A DNA stretch of 64,000 bases from Letharia columbiana (lineage: Eukaryota; Ascomycota; Lecanoromycetes; Lecanorales; Parmeliaceae). Position 1 is the first letter of the stretch. The number at the start of each line of letters is the position of its first letter. Of this stretch, positions 11,278-22,637 are shown piece by piece. The DNA is taken from positions 186,001 through 250,000 of the forward strand of contig NW_023501073.1 of assembly GCF_014066305.1 (NCBI RefSeq), given 5' to 3'. The notes beneath the pieces were generated by a model. It was given only the letters and a program-made list of their open reading frames with translations, did no database searches and was not told the DNA's origin. The position numbers and the translations under genes were made by a program.

Positions 11278-12125
11278 AGAATATAGGCCGAGGTAGAAAG
11301 GCGTTGAGTTGCGGTGGCGTCAGAAGGGGCAAGAGTCCTGACGACGATTCCAGCTGCAGGCTCTGAATCTGTTTAGTCCAGTATTACCGATTTGATCGCC
11401 CAAAGACGGTGAGGAAGACGTCGAAGGAAATACATAACTGATTGATTGAGTAAAAAAGCACTTGTAGGTTCTCAATGTGTGATGTTAGTTCAAAGGACAA
11501 GGTAGCGACGGGCCACGGCAGTGATGAGGAAAAAAATCCCCTTAGGAATCGCCAGAGTACCGATATCCATGGATTATATGTAACGCCCCAAACATCTCTT
11601 ACCCCTTTATGAGGCCCCATGACAAGTATCTATTCCGACGTAGCACAGCCTCTACTCAAAGGGTAGACACCAGTCCAGATGTCGCACCTGTGCAGAATCC
11701 ATGCTGCATTGATGTAACCGTGGTTCCAAACGGAGTACACCGATCATCGTTTAATAATCCCCTCGCAATCACCCGCCTTGTGTACGTACGTGCTGTTGCA
11801 TGTTGCCGCCCCAGCAATTGAGCAGAAAGTGTCACATTGACGCGGCAACACCTTTGAACGGAACTGCTTCGCTGGACAAGGGAGCTGCGGTTTGCAAAGC
11901 GGAATGGATTCTTGTTCTAAGTAAAGTACACGGTTGAATGAGTAGACATCTGAATAGACATCGTAAAGACTCTCTCTATGAAAGGTGCTGAAATGATTGC
12001 GAATGCTCGTGGGATGATGAATCGATAAACTCTACCTTGCTGCTGTCGCCTCGGCTCAGCATATTTCCAAGCACCAAATGATTCTCTAGACGCCACAACA
12101 CCTTGTTCAATGCTTGTTCGCTTGC
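11278..12125. other. intergenic, no gene seen
   Basis: About 850 bp downstream of SIN3. Short frames on both strands show no domain. No repeat or RNA gene recognised. Confidence 0.5.
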
Positions 12126-15100
12126 TCAAATACCACCCATAACCTCATCACCATCATCAGCTCCGTCCAGTCCACCTTCCGGTCGAGGCTCAGCAGCAGG
12201 TCCAACCTGGATCCAGCGTTTGAAGTCTTCGGTCTCTTTGTCGAGCTCGATACCGGATTTGTCCTTGATGAAGGTTCCCTTCTCCCCGAACATCGCGGTG
12301 AATCTCTCCTTCCTCTCCTTGATCACCTCTCCATACGCTCCTAGTCCTCGCTTTCTGACGGTATTGTTGTGCACCCACCAGTCGGATGTGTACTCTTCGT
12401 ACAGCAACTTGTACGCACGAGGAGAATTTGGAGGATGCGCTGGTGGCTGGATCGTAATGACTAGACCGTCCTGGTTCCACTGTGGGACGCCGTACGTATT
12501 ATTGTACTCTTCTTCATCCGCTAGCATTGGGGGCAGATTGCGCTTTAGAAAGGGCAGCTGTATATCCGAGAGTTTGACCCCTTCGGTCTGATCGCGCATG
12601 GAAAAGGTGGATATGTAGTATGACCATCGCTGGTGGACGGCGAGTTCATCGGTTTGGTACGTCTTCTCTTCTCTTTTGAAGAGTGAGATGATCACCTGCT
12701 TTGATACACGATTCTAGACAAGACATTAACAGGATCCTGAGTTCGAGGAGGAAGAAAATACTTACGTAGCGGATGCGAAATATATCACTCTCTCTTACAT
12801 ACCCCTGGACTCGCTTTCGATAGGTCAACTCCGTATTGTGAGTCGTTTCGTCCTCCTTGCGATCCTTGTAGAAGAGATTGATGATGTCAAGACTCTTGTC
12901 CTTATTGTCGCTTACGAGAATCAGAAGTGCGAATCTGAGGAGTGCAGCTAGCAGCTTATCGAAGGCGTATAATTGCCAGCCGCTCTCTATATAGTAACGG
13001 CGCAATGTCTCTTCAAGTTGAGAAAGATCCAGCTCGGACTTCACAACTTCCTCAATCATACTGACCGTCTGGCGGTAGTAGCTTGCTGAAGGACCAACAT
13101 CGGCGAAGAATTCGCTTGGTGTCTTTTCAATCAATCGCAGATCGTTGGCAGCTTTGGCCATATTCGCCCGCTGGACATCTGTGTGCACATGCTTCTCACT
13201 GAGCTTGAGGTTCAATAACCTCTGATACAAAGTCTCGAACGTTCTGAAGAAGCAATATATGTTGAGATTTGCGTAGAGGTTGAAGTCGTCACGTTTGTAA
13301 GGCACGTTGTAGTCTTTCGATTTATCGCCAGTGGAGGGGACATTCAACCAGCGAAATTCGCTTTCGTCCACGCGAGCAGGTCTGTCTGTCGGTGTACCCG
13401 TTGATGCTGGGGTATCCTCGTCATTAGAGACATCGGGTGTAGTCTCTTTGCTCTCTAGAACGCTTTCTTCCTTCTGACCAGGTCGACCACGCTCGAGAAC
13501 TCCCCGCAAGAGATTTGACTTTCTTCCATTGGCGACTTTTCGACTCCGTGCGATCCCTGGGTCTTCGTTCGTGCCAGTCTCATCGTCGACCTCTTCATTC
13601 GATGGTGTCGCATCGTAGATGTCACTCATCCTGGCCTGGAAAGAATCACGGTCGATGTCCAGGAATGTTGGAATAAAGGTCTTGATGAATGTCTCAAGCC
13701 TCGTCTTATCCGTTTCATTGGTGACAGGACCGAATTGAAGCTGGGTTAGAATAAGATGACAAGCATCGTGGACCACATCGAGATCTTCGAAGCCAAACTT
13801 GAATTGGTGATTTGGCACGGAGTTCCAAGGCGCAATGCGCTGGCGTCGCTGCTCTTCCCATTTGACATGAATCTCGGTTTGAAGACTTTTGGGCTGGAAT
13901 TGACGTTTGTCCGCAGTCTTCATAATGATACTCTGGTGGTCCAGGCTCCTCCAGAATAATTTGTTTGTCTGCTCTCGCCAGACCTTCTCCCACTCCCGCT
14001 GGCTTGCCTTCCATTCTTCACACTTCATCTTAAGCCTCCCAAGAAGTACCGGAACAACAGCTTCTGGTCTCTTAAACATGTCGTGGATGACTCTGCATCC
14101 ACGTTCTCTGTCGTAAATCTTCTTGATAACACGCTGATATATTGTCTCGCTTTGCCCACCAATACCAGGAGGTAGACGAAATGTAGATCTCTCATCGGGA
14201 GTCATCATATTCAGCTGCTGTGCTATTGGCTCCAATAATTGAATTGTTCTGGAACAGGCTTCGATGTTGATGTCATAGTCATGACGCTCCTCTTCGATAC
14301 GGTGCAAAGATTCTTCGAATACATTCTTGCGATGTGCGATGAAACCTGAATCTTCTGAGGCCCAAGTAGGATGAGACACCCATTCATCATTGAGTACTTG
14401 TTGACACATCTCATCTCGTCCGCTGCAGACCCGCAAGCGTTCTCGTTTGGGAAGCATTCGATAGCTGGGGCCTAGACCGCGGCAGTTGCTCAGAACGACT
14501 TTGTCGCCCGGAATCTTGGGTCGGTTTTCGATGATCTCGTCGCGTCCGTCGTACTGAACGAAATTCTTGAAATAGTTCATCAAATCGACATTGCCGCCAA
14601 TGAAACCGTGAACTTTGTGTACGAGGGTATTCTTGTTGACGAGGTCTTGCGTAAAAAGGTTGCAAAGCTTGAGGAATTCGTTGTACGTCTTTTTGTCGGC
14701 AATGAACTTCCTGACACGGTCAAAGAAGCCGATTTGGTCAATAATATCACCAAGGTCTTTAGAAGGAGGCATGGCTGTGGGAAGGCTCGGGACAAGCGTT
14801 GGCGACGCAGGAGGTATCTCCGGTACTGTAGGTTTGGCTTGGTCGAACTTGGCGCGCTGTACACAGTTGGTGGTCAGTTGTGGAGGCGTTTTTCGACGTT
14901 CGTAGGGTAAGAAAGCATCGTTGAAAAGAAGAGCCATGAGGCCTATGACAAGCGCGTCGCTTGGGTAACGCAAAGGGAATAGTGGAATATTTGGATGCAG
15001 AGGGTGTGAAGGCTGTCGGTGGGTGAACTTCCAAGATTCGAAGATGCTTGTAGAATGTTGGAAGCTGCAAATGAGTTGCGTTATGTGCAGTACCCTTTCA

Positions 15101-17651
15101 CATTGCGGAGTAATAATTGTGTTGGCCGACGTCACAAGAAAAGAGGAGGCTGGTGTTTTTCGTAACAACAACATTCAGTCACTCACCTTATTTGCATTTC
15201 CTCGCGCACCGTTCCTGTTGTTCAGCCCACTGGGCCCCGCTCCGGCATCGACAGCGGCGGCTCCGCCAGTCATTTGGGATCCCGGTCCTCCGCGTCGCTT
15301 TTTGTTTTCCTTAGTCGCTGATGGAGGTGCGAAATTGCCAACCGGCGGCATCTTGATGTCCGGTCTTGGCGTCTGTACTTGAGCCTGTTGGACTCCAGCG
15401 CCATACCCTGAATCACCACGAACATTACTGAGCATGGCTGCGTCTTCGGAGGCTTGCTTCGCAGCTGCTTGCGCTTTTGCTTGTGCTGCTGACTCCGGAA
15501 GGAATTGTTTGAAGTCTTCCAGAAGATCTGGAGCCGAGCTGAACAACTGGGTTACTTGTGCGTACACGTCCTGGATCGGCTTGGACTCCCTTTGATATGT
15601 CTGAAGAATCTCTAAAAATTGCTTGTAAATTTCAGGTTGTGTGGCAAAGCGATTCTGTCATCCATCATCAGTCAGCTACTCTTCGTGCTGGTCGGGTTCA
15701 TCACGCGCTTACCTTGATTTTGTTGACATATCCAATAGCGTGATTGAATTCAACAGGGCCTCTCTTTTCCAACCCTAGCTGGCTGCTCGAATTCAATGCT
15801 GCGACGTTCAATCCAACAGCAGCCTGACCAAGACTAGTCACTTGACCTCCGCCGGGAGAGATCTGGGCCATCGGATGTCTCCCTTGGGCCCCATTTGTCG
15901 CAACGGCCGTCACCGCGTTCGACAAGTGGGATACTCCCCGTTGTTCTTGCTGATGTGCTATCAGTGCGGCCTCTCCTTGGTCATCTCCTACATAGGTCGC
16001 CCCGGTTTCGCTGCCCATATTGGTCTGACTAGCGAACAAAGGGTGTCCTCCAGAACGCGCATTAGTAAGTGTTGTACCTAGGCCATCTTCTTCATGTTGT
16101 GGAGCCAGCCATTCGCCGTTTGCCTGCGCACCATCTGCATAGATTGTCTGTCGTGGGTTCTCTATTATTGAAGCACCATTGGGTACCCCGTTGACACGGT
16201 TCTGGACAGACGGCATCTGGGACACTGTGGTCCCCATTGGAGTCGTCACTCGAATCGCGTTAGGGTCGTCTCTCGTTCCACATTCTATTCTATACCCAGG
16301 GGGTAAGAATGTGTTGAAGCCTTGTATCAGCTCCGGATGACCGGCGAACAATGACGACACTCGATCAATCACGCCCGGTGTATCAATCGCTTGGCTCTTG
16401 AAGTCTTTCATGATATCCAGGAACTGGTTATACACGTCAGGCTGATGTACAAACCGGACTTTGACCTGATCCAGGTAGCTCAATGCATCGTTCAAAATGG
16501 GCTGCTGCCCTTGCGACAAGGCACCGATTCCCGTAGGCAGCTGCTGAGGAGTCGCAGCATTACTGAAGCCCAGCAACTGCTGAGGAGGAAGACCCTGCGC
16601 CACTTGCTGAACGAAGGGTCTCAAAGAGTTGTCGTTCTGTGCTTGCACTCCGTTGCCAAACACGTTACCTGGTCCACTTGGAGCTCCTAACGCAGCTAGA
16701 GGTTGAGATGTTGCTGCACCTACGCCAGGGTGTTGGTCGTTCAATATGCCATTTGGCCCGTGCAAAGTTGCTGGGACTCTTGAAGCCACAGGCTGTTGGA
16801 TAGGGATGGCGCCAGTATGATTCTCGCGGGGCGATTGATGTTGTTCACGCTGTTGTTGCTCCCGTTGTTGCAGCTGTTCACGTTGTAATTGCTCGCGCTG
16901 TTGCTGCTCACGTTGTTGCTGGTGTAACATCTCAGTTTCCTGGTCGTATCGCCGCTGTGCTATCTCTTGCTGTATCTGTTGCTCCGTGTGCCGTTCCCTC
17001 TCGATGTCTCTTTCCATAGCCATAGCCGCTTGAGGAGACTGTTGCTGTTGCAGTGAGGGACCCAGCGTGGGCAATGCATAACCGGGAACTTGGACTGAGT
17101 GGTGTTGTATGCCTGGAGGTGATTGCTGCTGCTGTGGAGCAGGTGGTCCACGAGCAGACTGTATGATCACCGCTGGAGGAATGCCTTGAGGGTTTGGAAG
17201 ACTGTGACCGTTTGACTGACCCGAATAGAATGGCCCTGAAAGGATTTTGTCAGAAATATTTCAACACCCCAAATATGAACCGGAGTGCTTCCTGCATAAG
17301 GTGGACGTACCAGACTGTTGTAAGAGAGATGACCCATTCATCTGTGGTGCAGGAGCTTGATGCATGGTCTGAGGTTGACTTGGTCTGATGATAACACGAT
17401 TAGCAGAAAATTTCACCCATAAGATAAAGGTGCCGAGACGATCTACGCTGCGGTTGTGAAAATTTTCATCCACAAAATGATGGGTGCCGAGAAGATCTAC
17501 GCTGCGGTTGTGAAGCTGGCGGCCAGTATAAGGAGTGAACTCACCCAAAGGTCGCAGTCTGTCTTTGCTGCCCTATTGCATGTTCATTGTTTGCTGGAAG
17601 CGCCCCACCTCCTGGCGCCGGTGGCCAGCCGTTGCCATTTTGTGGGTTCAT
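12126..17651 (-). CDS. SIN3: SIN3 transcriptional corepressor scaffold (Rpd3/HDAC complex), 6 exons
   Basis: Exons 17651-17545, 17384-17311, 17235-15713, 15654-15187, 14856-12766 and 12713-12126 join in phase to 1616 residues. The start [11 protein letters not shown] at 17651 is the first usable ATG. A Gln-rich N-terminal region ([13 protein letters not shown] type) precedes three paired amphipathic helix domains: PAH1 about 311-380 ([20 protein letters not shown]), PAH2 about 555-625 ([20 protein letters not shown]), and PAH3 about 758-825 ([20 protein letters not shown]). The HDAC-interaction region follows ([16 protein letters not shown], about 845 on). SIN3 tethers the Rpd3 histone deacetylase to DNA-bound repressors in the nucleus. 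Two introns are unusual: intron 1 (17385-17544) holds a tandem duplication, and intron 4 (14857-15186) is 330 nt, about six times the local norm. No frame damage is seen. Confidence 0.93.
17406..17512. repeat. tandem duplication, about 52-55 bp x2, inside SIN3 intron 1
   Basis: Unit 1 is 17406-17457 and unit 2 is 17458-17512. The core 17429-17460 matches 17483-17514 over 32 bases with one mismatch (c/a), and the leading parts (gaaaatt...cac/ccca) match with small gaps. It lies wholly within the first intron of SIN3, between donor 17544 and the branch point (gctaatc on the minus strand). Confidence 0.85.
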
Positions 17652-18493
17652 CTCATGGACCGGAGAAGACTGCAATGGTAGGAGACCACGTTGTCAGCGA
17701 CTTTCAGTCTGCATCTTGGTTTTGCTGCTTAACATAGCTGGCATACCTGTAAAGAGATATATCTGGCTGCTATCCAACGAGACTAGGATTCACATATGGT
17801 GTGAACAGAATGTGCAGGAGATCGGAGAGACTTCGTGCTCCAGATTTGCGCTCTCCACGTGCGCTTTGGACCGCGATTTTGAGTTCTTTCAACTCAGAGG
17901 GAAGATCCAGGATCTGGAATATGAATGCCGCATAAGAGCCTCAAGAGTGAGTATCAAGGTGCAAGGGAAATAGCAGGAGAAACGGGTTTGGAGAAGGAAT
18001 GGTGGAGAGAATGTTGGCGCACTGGTGATGCTGCTGGAGAAAGCTTGCAGGGGGCGTCACCGATCGGCATTAAGCTGTCACGTTGATCCCGCCGCTAAAT
18101 CTTTCTTTATTGGAGAAGGGCGTTTTAAGCTTTCCATATTCATTCAAGATAATTATTCACATAATCAGTAGAGCAAATACTACATACGAACAGAAAATGA
18201 AGCCATTGTCGGAATTCGTTTATTCTCTAGATACGTGAGAATTGGTTCCCCCACTGCTGACAGAAGTCCTTCCTGCCCCAAAGACGCATAAGGGGAAAGG
18301 CCATGACAAAACTCCACGATCACGCAGAGTAAACAAAGCTGCAAGAGTGCCCCTGGACGGCAACCTGCGCTCAAGAAGAATGCTGCGCATCAGATCACCC
18401 ATGCCCAAGCCTGAATATCGCCCATGTCCTATGCAAATTGCCATTCCAAGGCATCAAATCTTTAAAACGTGTAGGATCTCCGCGTCCTCTCCT
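17652..18493. other. intergenic, SIN3 promoter side
   Basis: 842 bp between the SIN3 start and the 3' end of the fasciclin gene. Short open frames only; no repeat recognised. Confidence 0.5.
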
Positions 18494-19526
18494 TCATGAC
18501 GCGTAATTTAGACAACCCTTGATGATCCACTGCAAGTCTGCCAGTCAGAAATTTCCTTTAAGTTGAGAACGTGAGTCATGAGACAGTTGCGGGAGTCCAT
18601 GTACTCTCGTAACGTATCTTGCGACTCAAATGAGATCATGGATTAGGATATGAAAGGCCGGGGAAGTTGCTTACAACCTCTCCATTCGAAACCCTACTTG
18701 CTATGCTTGAGACTTCGACATTGCCCGGTTGGACCTGAATCACATTAGCGAACATGTTCACATATGAAGATTGCAGAGAGGCAGCAAGAAGCCAAAGTCC
18801 AGGCAGGTGATCGGGTATTGTGCCACATGTGGGGGATATAGCAAAGGAGGAGACAATCAACTAATGGAGAAGCGAATGCAAAGCGTTGGTTGGATGCCGT
18901 TGCGAAGAACGAGAAAATAGGAAAGGGTTCTGGGTTGACAAACACACCATTTTCTTCCCCTCCTTCTCCTCCCACCATAGCTTTCCTCCGCCCATCGAGC
19001 CCACCTTTTCGCCCTCCTTCCATGGGCTGACGGGGACAATATGCGCCTCGACAAACCTCCTCAAATTCCTATGTGCCCTATCCTCCCCACTCTGTCCTTC
19101 ATACGCCTTCGCACCCAGCTCGTTGTAGTCCTCAGGATCCTCCCACGGCTTCCGAGGAAGCTTCTGTAACTCTGAGTTGAGAGGCGCCAGCACTGTAGTA
19201 TTCTGATCTTCGGCATTCAAGCGCTTGGAGATGTTGTCTATATCTCGAGTGAATCCGGCGAAAATACTGATGACACGCTCTTTGCCTATGACATCCGAGA
19301 TGCTAAGGTCTCCTGAGCCGCCGGATGAACCATCTTTGTCTTTGTCGATCGATGGGGGAAAGAGAATATTGGGGATGTTCATGATGGGGGATTGTCCCTT
19401 TTGAGAGGCAGGCTTTGTGGGGGAGTTGCCTGTACGGAAGAGGTCTGGTAGGACAATAAGCTGGCACGCAGCCGTTGATACCTGGAGACTGAGAGTGAGT
19501 AATACCAAAGAGGCTGAGAACTTCAT
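18494..19526 (-). CDS. secreted fasciclin (FAS1) domain protein, 3 exons
   Basis: Exons 19526-18948, 18734-18675 and 18529-18494 join in phase to 224 residues. The ATG at 19526 opens a clear signal peptide (MKFSASLVLLTLSLQVSTAAC). A single FAS1 domain follows: SISDVIGKERVISIFAGFTR at its start, the H1-type motif NTTVLAPLNSELQKLP, and a C-terminal strand split over the last exons, VQPGNVEVSSIASRVSNGEV then WIIKGCLNY, which is the expected FAS1 ending. No GPI site or transmembrane helix is visible. FAS1 proteins mediate adhesion at the cell surface; some fungal single-domain forms are vacuolar. The introns are long for this genome (213 and 145 nt). The last two exons are short, so their assignment rests on domain fit and phase. 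Confidence 0.75.
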
Positions 19527-20329
19527 ATTGTGATCTCTCAAATGTTATAAATTCTCGAAGGCAGCTGGCTGTTGAACTGCCAAGGCGATGACGCTGGATC
19601 GCGCTAGTCGTTACAAACGTTTGCGCTATAGAGCTTGGCATTCGTCTCTCAAGCTTGCAGCGTGAGCAACAGATGAGTCAAGATCCTTACGACCAATCGC
19701 GATGAGAATATTGAAGATGCAATTCAGAGCAGAATCTCAGTGGCGTTGCATCAGGGATTGAACATTAGAAAGAAAATATGGGAAAGCTTCGTGAAGAAGG
19801 CGGCGACAGCAATGGCCGAGAAAATTACACATCCGCTGATCTCGATTGACCACCCTGAAAAGAAGTGAATGGCCGCCAGCTTTGTTATCCAACGAATATA
19901 TCTAAAGCGACGCTGACCGATCCTTAATCTGGATCAAGAACGTGATAGCTACAGTTTATAACCTCGCGTTGGATGTAATGGTACCATTTGTCGCGCTCGC
20001 AATTTCAAACCGTAATCCGCCTTTACAGCAGCGCGGCTCCGATGGCGAACGAAGCATCGTACTTGTAGCATCGTTACCATAACCCACCCTCACGCGACCA
20101 AAAAGAAACACTGGCGCGGCCTATTTGCATGTTCCGCAGTATATCAATGCGAGTGAGAACTTCATCCGCAAAGTCAACGACAGAAGCATCATCAGAGTCA
20201 AATGGAGCCCCTGTGAGCCAATTTTGAGAGGAGTGTGAAGTAGCGCTACCTCGTTCGCTTTTCTCGTCTATTTTACATGCTATCACTGAAATGATTGATC
20301 GTGGACTTTGGTATTTCTTTGACTTTCTT
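19527..20329. other. intergenic, no gene seen
   Basis: About 800 bp between the fasciclin gene and the P450 relic. A 97-codon minus-strand frame starting at 20367 runs into it but lies downstream of the P450 stop and has no recognisable domain. Confidence 0.5.
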
Positions 20330-21755
20330 TTACTTGGCCCTTGGCTTGACTTTGATGTAGAAATCAACAGGTCTCAGGTTGAACCAGCCATCCTGTTTTA
20401 GCTGGTAGCTGAAGTCGGCCATTTCGATTCCCACGTCTTTCATATCGTGACAAGTGTAGTCAAGTTCCACATCCATGCGTAATCTTTGCCAATACATACG
20501 CGTCTGCCATTTCCAAACCATTTCTTGCTACCTTCGGGCAGCTTTTCAAACGCCTCGCCCACCATTCTTTCTGACTTGAAAGTTTCGGGCCTTTCGAAGA
20601 CGGTTGGGTCGCGATTCACGCCATGCAGCACGATGATCAAAGTCTGCTTGGCTGGGACATGGTATTTGCCTCCACCTAGCAGAATTGGTCCTTGTGCGTC
20701 TGGCAAGGGCTCAATGTTGAACCCAGGTGCCGCCGCAGACAAACGTAGGCTTTCTCGTACGATTCCGGCGCAATAAGGCAAGCTTTCCAGATGATCGTGT
20801 GTGAACTCGCCATCACCGATGACCGATCCATCTCTTCGCGGGCTTTCGTAACACACCCTGGATTCTTGAGCAGATAATAAATTGCACTTGAGATAACGCA
20901 GGGCGCCGTACTGGATCCGATGGGCGTCGTCACAATCTCGTCGATAATCTCCTGTTCGCTAAGGGCTTGACCTGTTTCGGGGTCTTTGTCGTTCATCATG
21001 GAATACAACATGTCTTTTCGGTCAGCTGGATTGGGTTTTCGATAGTCAAGACATTCAGCAGCATATTGACGCATGGCTTTGGTGTCTTTCTCGAATTTAG
21101 ATTGATAGAAAAGCCAGTTTACAAGTCTGGGTCGAGTTGGTCGCTTGATCGCCTCCGACGTGGCTCCGTTCATCGCATTGATCATTGGTGGTTCTGGTCC
21201 AGTCAGTCCATTGAGCTTCCTGCCGTAGAAGCAGAGAGTGGTCGTTTCCAAGTCTGGCCGATTCAATTGACCAATTGCTGAAACCGACGAATCACCGCTC
21301 AAGGCCCGCCATTTCGCTGTCAATTCGGATGCACAATCACGCACTTGAATAAAACGATCAGCAACAGCTGCTGGAGTGATCAAGGGGGCCAGAATTCGAT
21401 GATGAACGCCCCAGCTCGCCTCATCGTCGAATGCGGAGAAAAGAGAATTGTGCACTGCATATCGGATCTCATATAGGGCCACCGACGAATTTGCGAAAGC
21501 GCTTCTGATCGCATATTGCTTCACAGAGAGCCACATTCCCCACGAAGACAATCTGTTGGCCCAAGACAGTTATCTTGAAGATCTCGCCTGACATTACGAT
21601 ATCAATTGATGGAAACGTAGGATCGGGGCAAAGATACAATTACCGTACTTCTCCCACAGCTTCTGCAACGACGTCCATGTGTTGCTTGGATCCACGTCCA
21701 AAATGTTTCCCCACAAGGGAATGCCTGGTGGCTGTGGGATTGACGTAGTCATCAT
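20330..21755 (-). pseudogene. cytochrome P450 (CYP505/CYP540-like), three frame breaks
   Basis: A fungal P450 without reductase domain. The likely start is MMTTSIPQPPGIPLWGN at 21755, and one clean intron (21588-21643) joins WEKYG to EIFKITVLGQQ. Conserved blocks in order: RFRKFVGG; YEIRYAVHNSLFSAFDDEA; an I-helix region IGSSTAPCVISSAIYYLL, in which the usual AGxET is replaced; the K-helix ESLRL; the PERF-like region ERPETFKSERMVG; and the heme loop FGNGRRVCIGKDYAW with its Cys ligand. The frame breaks near 21478 (one base extra), 20827 (one base missing, EEMD then SVIGDGEF) and 20443 (one base missing, LVTI then KDVGIEMADF). No splice signals explain these. The text is otherwise well preserved, so inactivation is recent. 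The CYP family name is from memory of motif style only. Confidence 0.8.
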
Positions 21756-22637
21756 TACGGCTGCTGCCAAAACCGCACGGGTAATAGAGATCTTGCAGAA
21801 GAGAAATATGGGCGTTGCAGAGACAGGAGGGGCTGGTGGATTGGTAGCATACACGATCGCGAATAGAGGTCTTTCCTGAATCGGACATACTCGGGGCCCC
21901 AGATTCCTGTCAATTTGGTATAACCCAGATGAGGTGCACTGTTACAGTGTTACTACTACAGGTGGGGGTCCTGCAGCCATGCAGGCTAGCGATCAGAACA
22001 AGCGACAAGTAGCAGCTGCCCGCCGCCCCTGCTCCTCCACATACTCACCTCCCGAAGCTCCAAGTCAATCATGCTACGATGGCGGATCGTATGGAGGAAT
22101 GTTTGGTAAGAGACCTAACGGGCACAAAACACAAAGATTCGCAATAGTATTAGGATGCTAGGTAAATATTCTTGGTGAGGAATCTTGGGCGTCGGCGACC
22201 TCAAGTGGTGTCGACAAAACTGAAGACATTTGCATAGGTAGTTTGAGCCACAAAGCTTTGCATTCGTGACTCTCAAACCTTTGACGAACGAAAGCACCGA
22301 GTAGGTTATCGTCTGCCAATCCCTTTTCTACGCTCTCTTGCAACCACATGAAAACCACCATACTTCTCGGGTTTTATTACTGAGCCTTCTGCATCAAGCA
22401 AACCGCGCTCGCCTGCTACTTCTACGTCTTCTTCGGCAATACATACACTGTCAGAAACCGATCCAATTTGTTGATCGAAAGCAGAACGTGTCAACTTTGC
22501 CAGTGCCGTCAAATCTCTCTGATATATCACACTTCTCCTACTGCTCAGCATGCACATAACGCCCAACTCCATCTCTGTTTACACACCTATACCCGTCTCG
22601 GCTGGGTATGAAAATCACGCCATGATCGAGACAGGTA
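21756..22637. other. intergenic with a doubtful gene remnant
   Basis: 880 bp between the P450 relic and the LMBD1-type gene. Apart from the possible acetyltransferase fragment listed separately at 22158-22572 I see nothing. Confidence 0.4.
22158..22572 (-). pseudogene. possible GNAT acetyltransferase N-terminal remnant, frame broken
   Basis: Two overlapping minus-strand frames read one after the other: ALAKLTRSAFDQQ...KPEKYGGFHV in the first, then MWLQESVEKGLADDNLLGAF VRQRFESHE in the second. The order (N-terminal helix, a 'GGF' strand, then an acidic helix with LLxAFVxQRFExHE) is reminiscent of fungal GNAT N-acetyltransferases, but the acetyl-CoA-binding motif is absent. I cannot exclude chance; this is a weak call. 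Confidence 0.22.
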
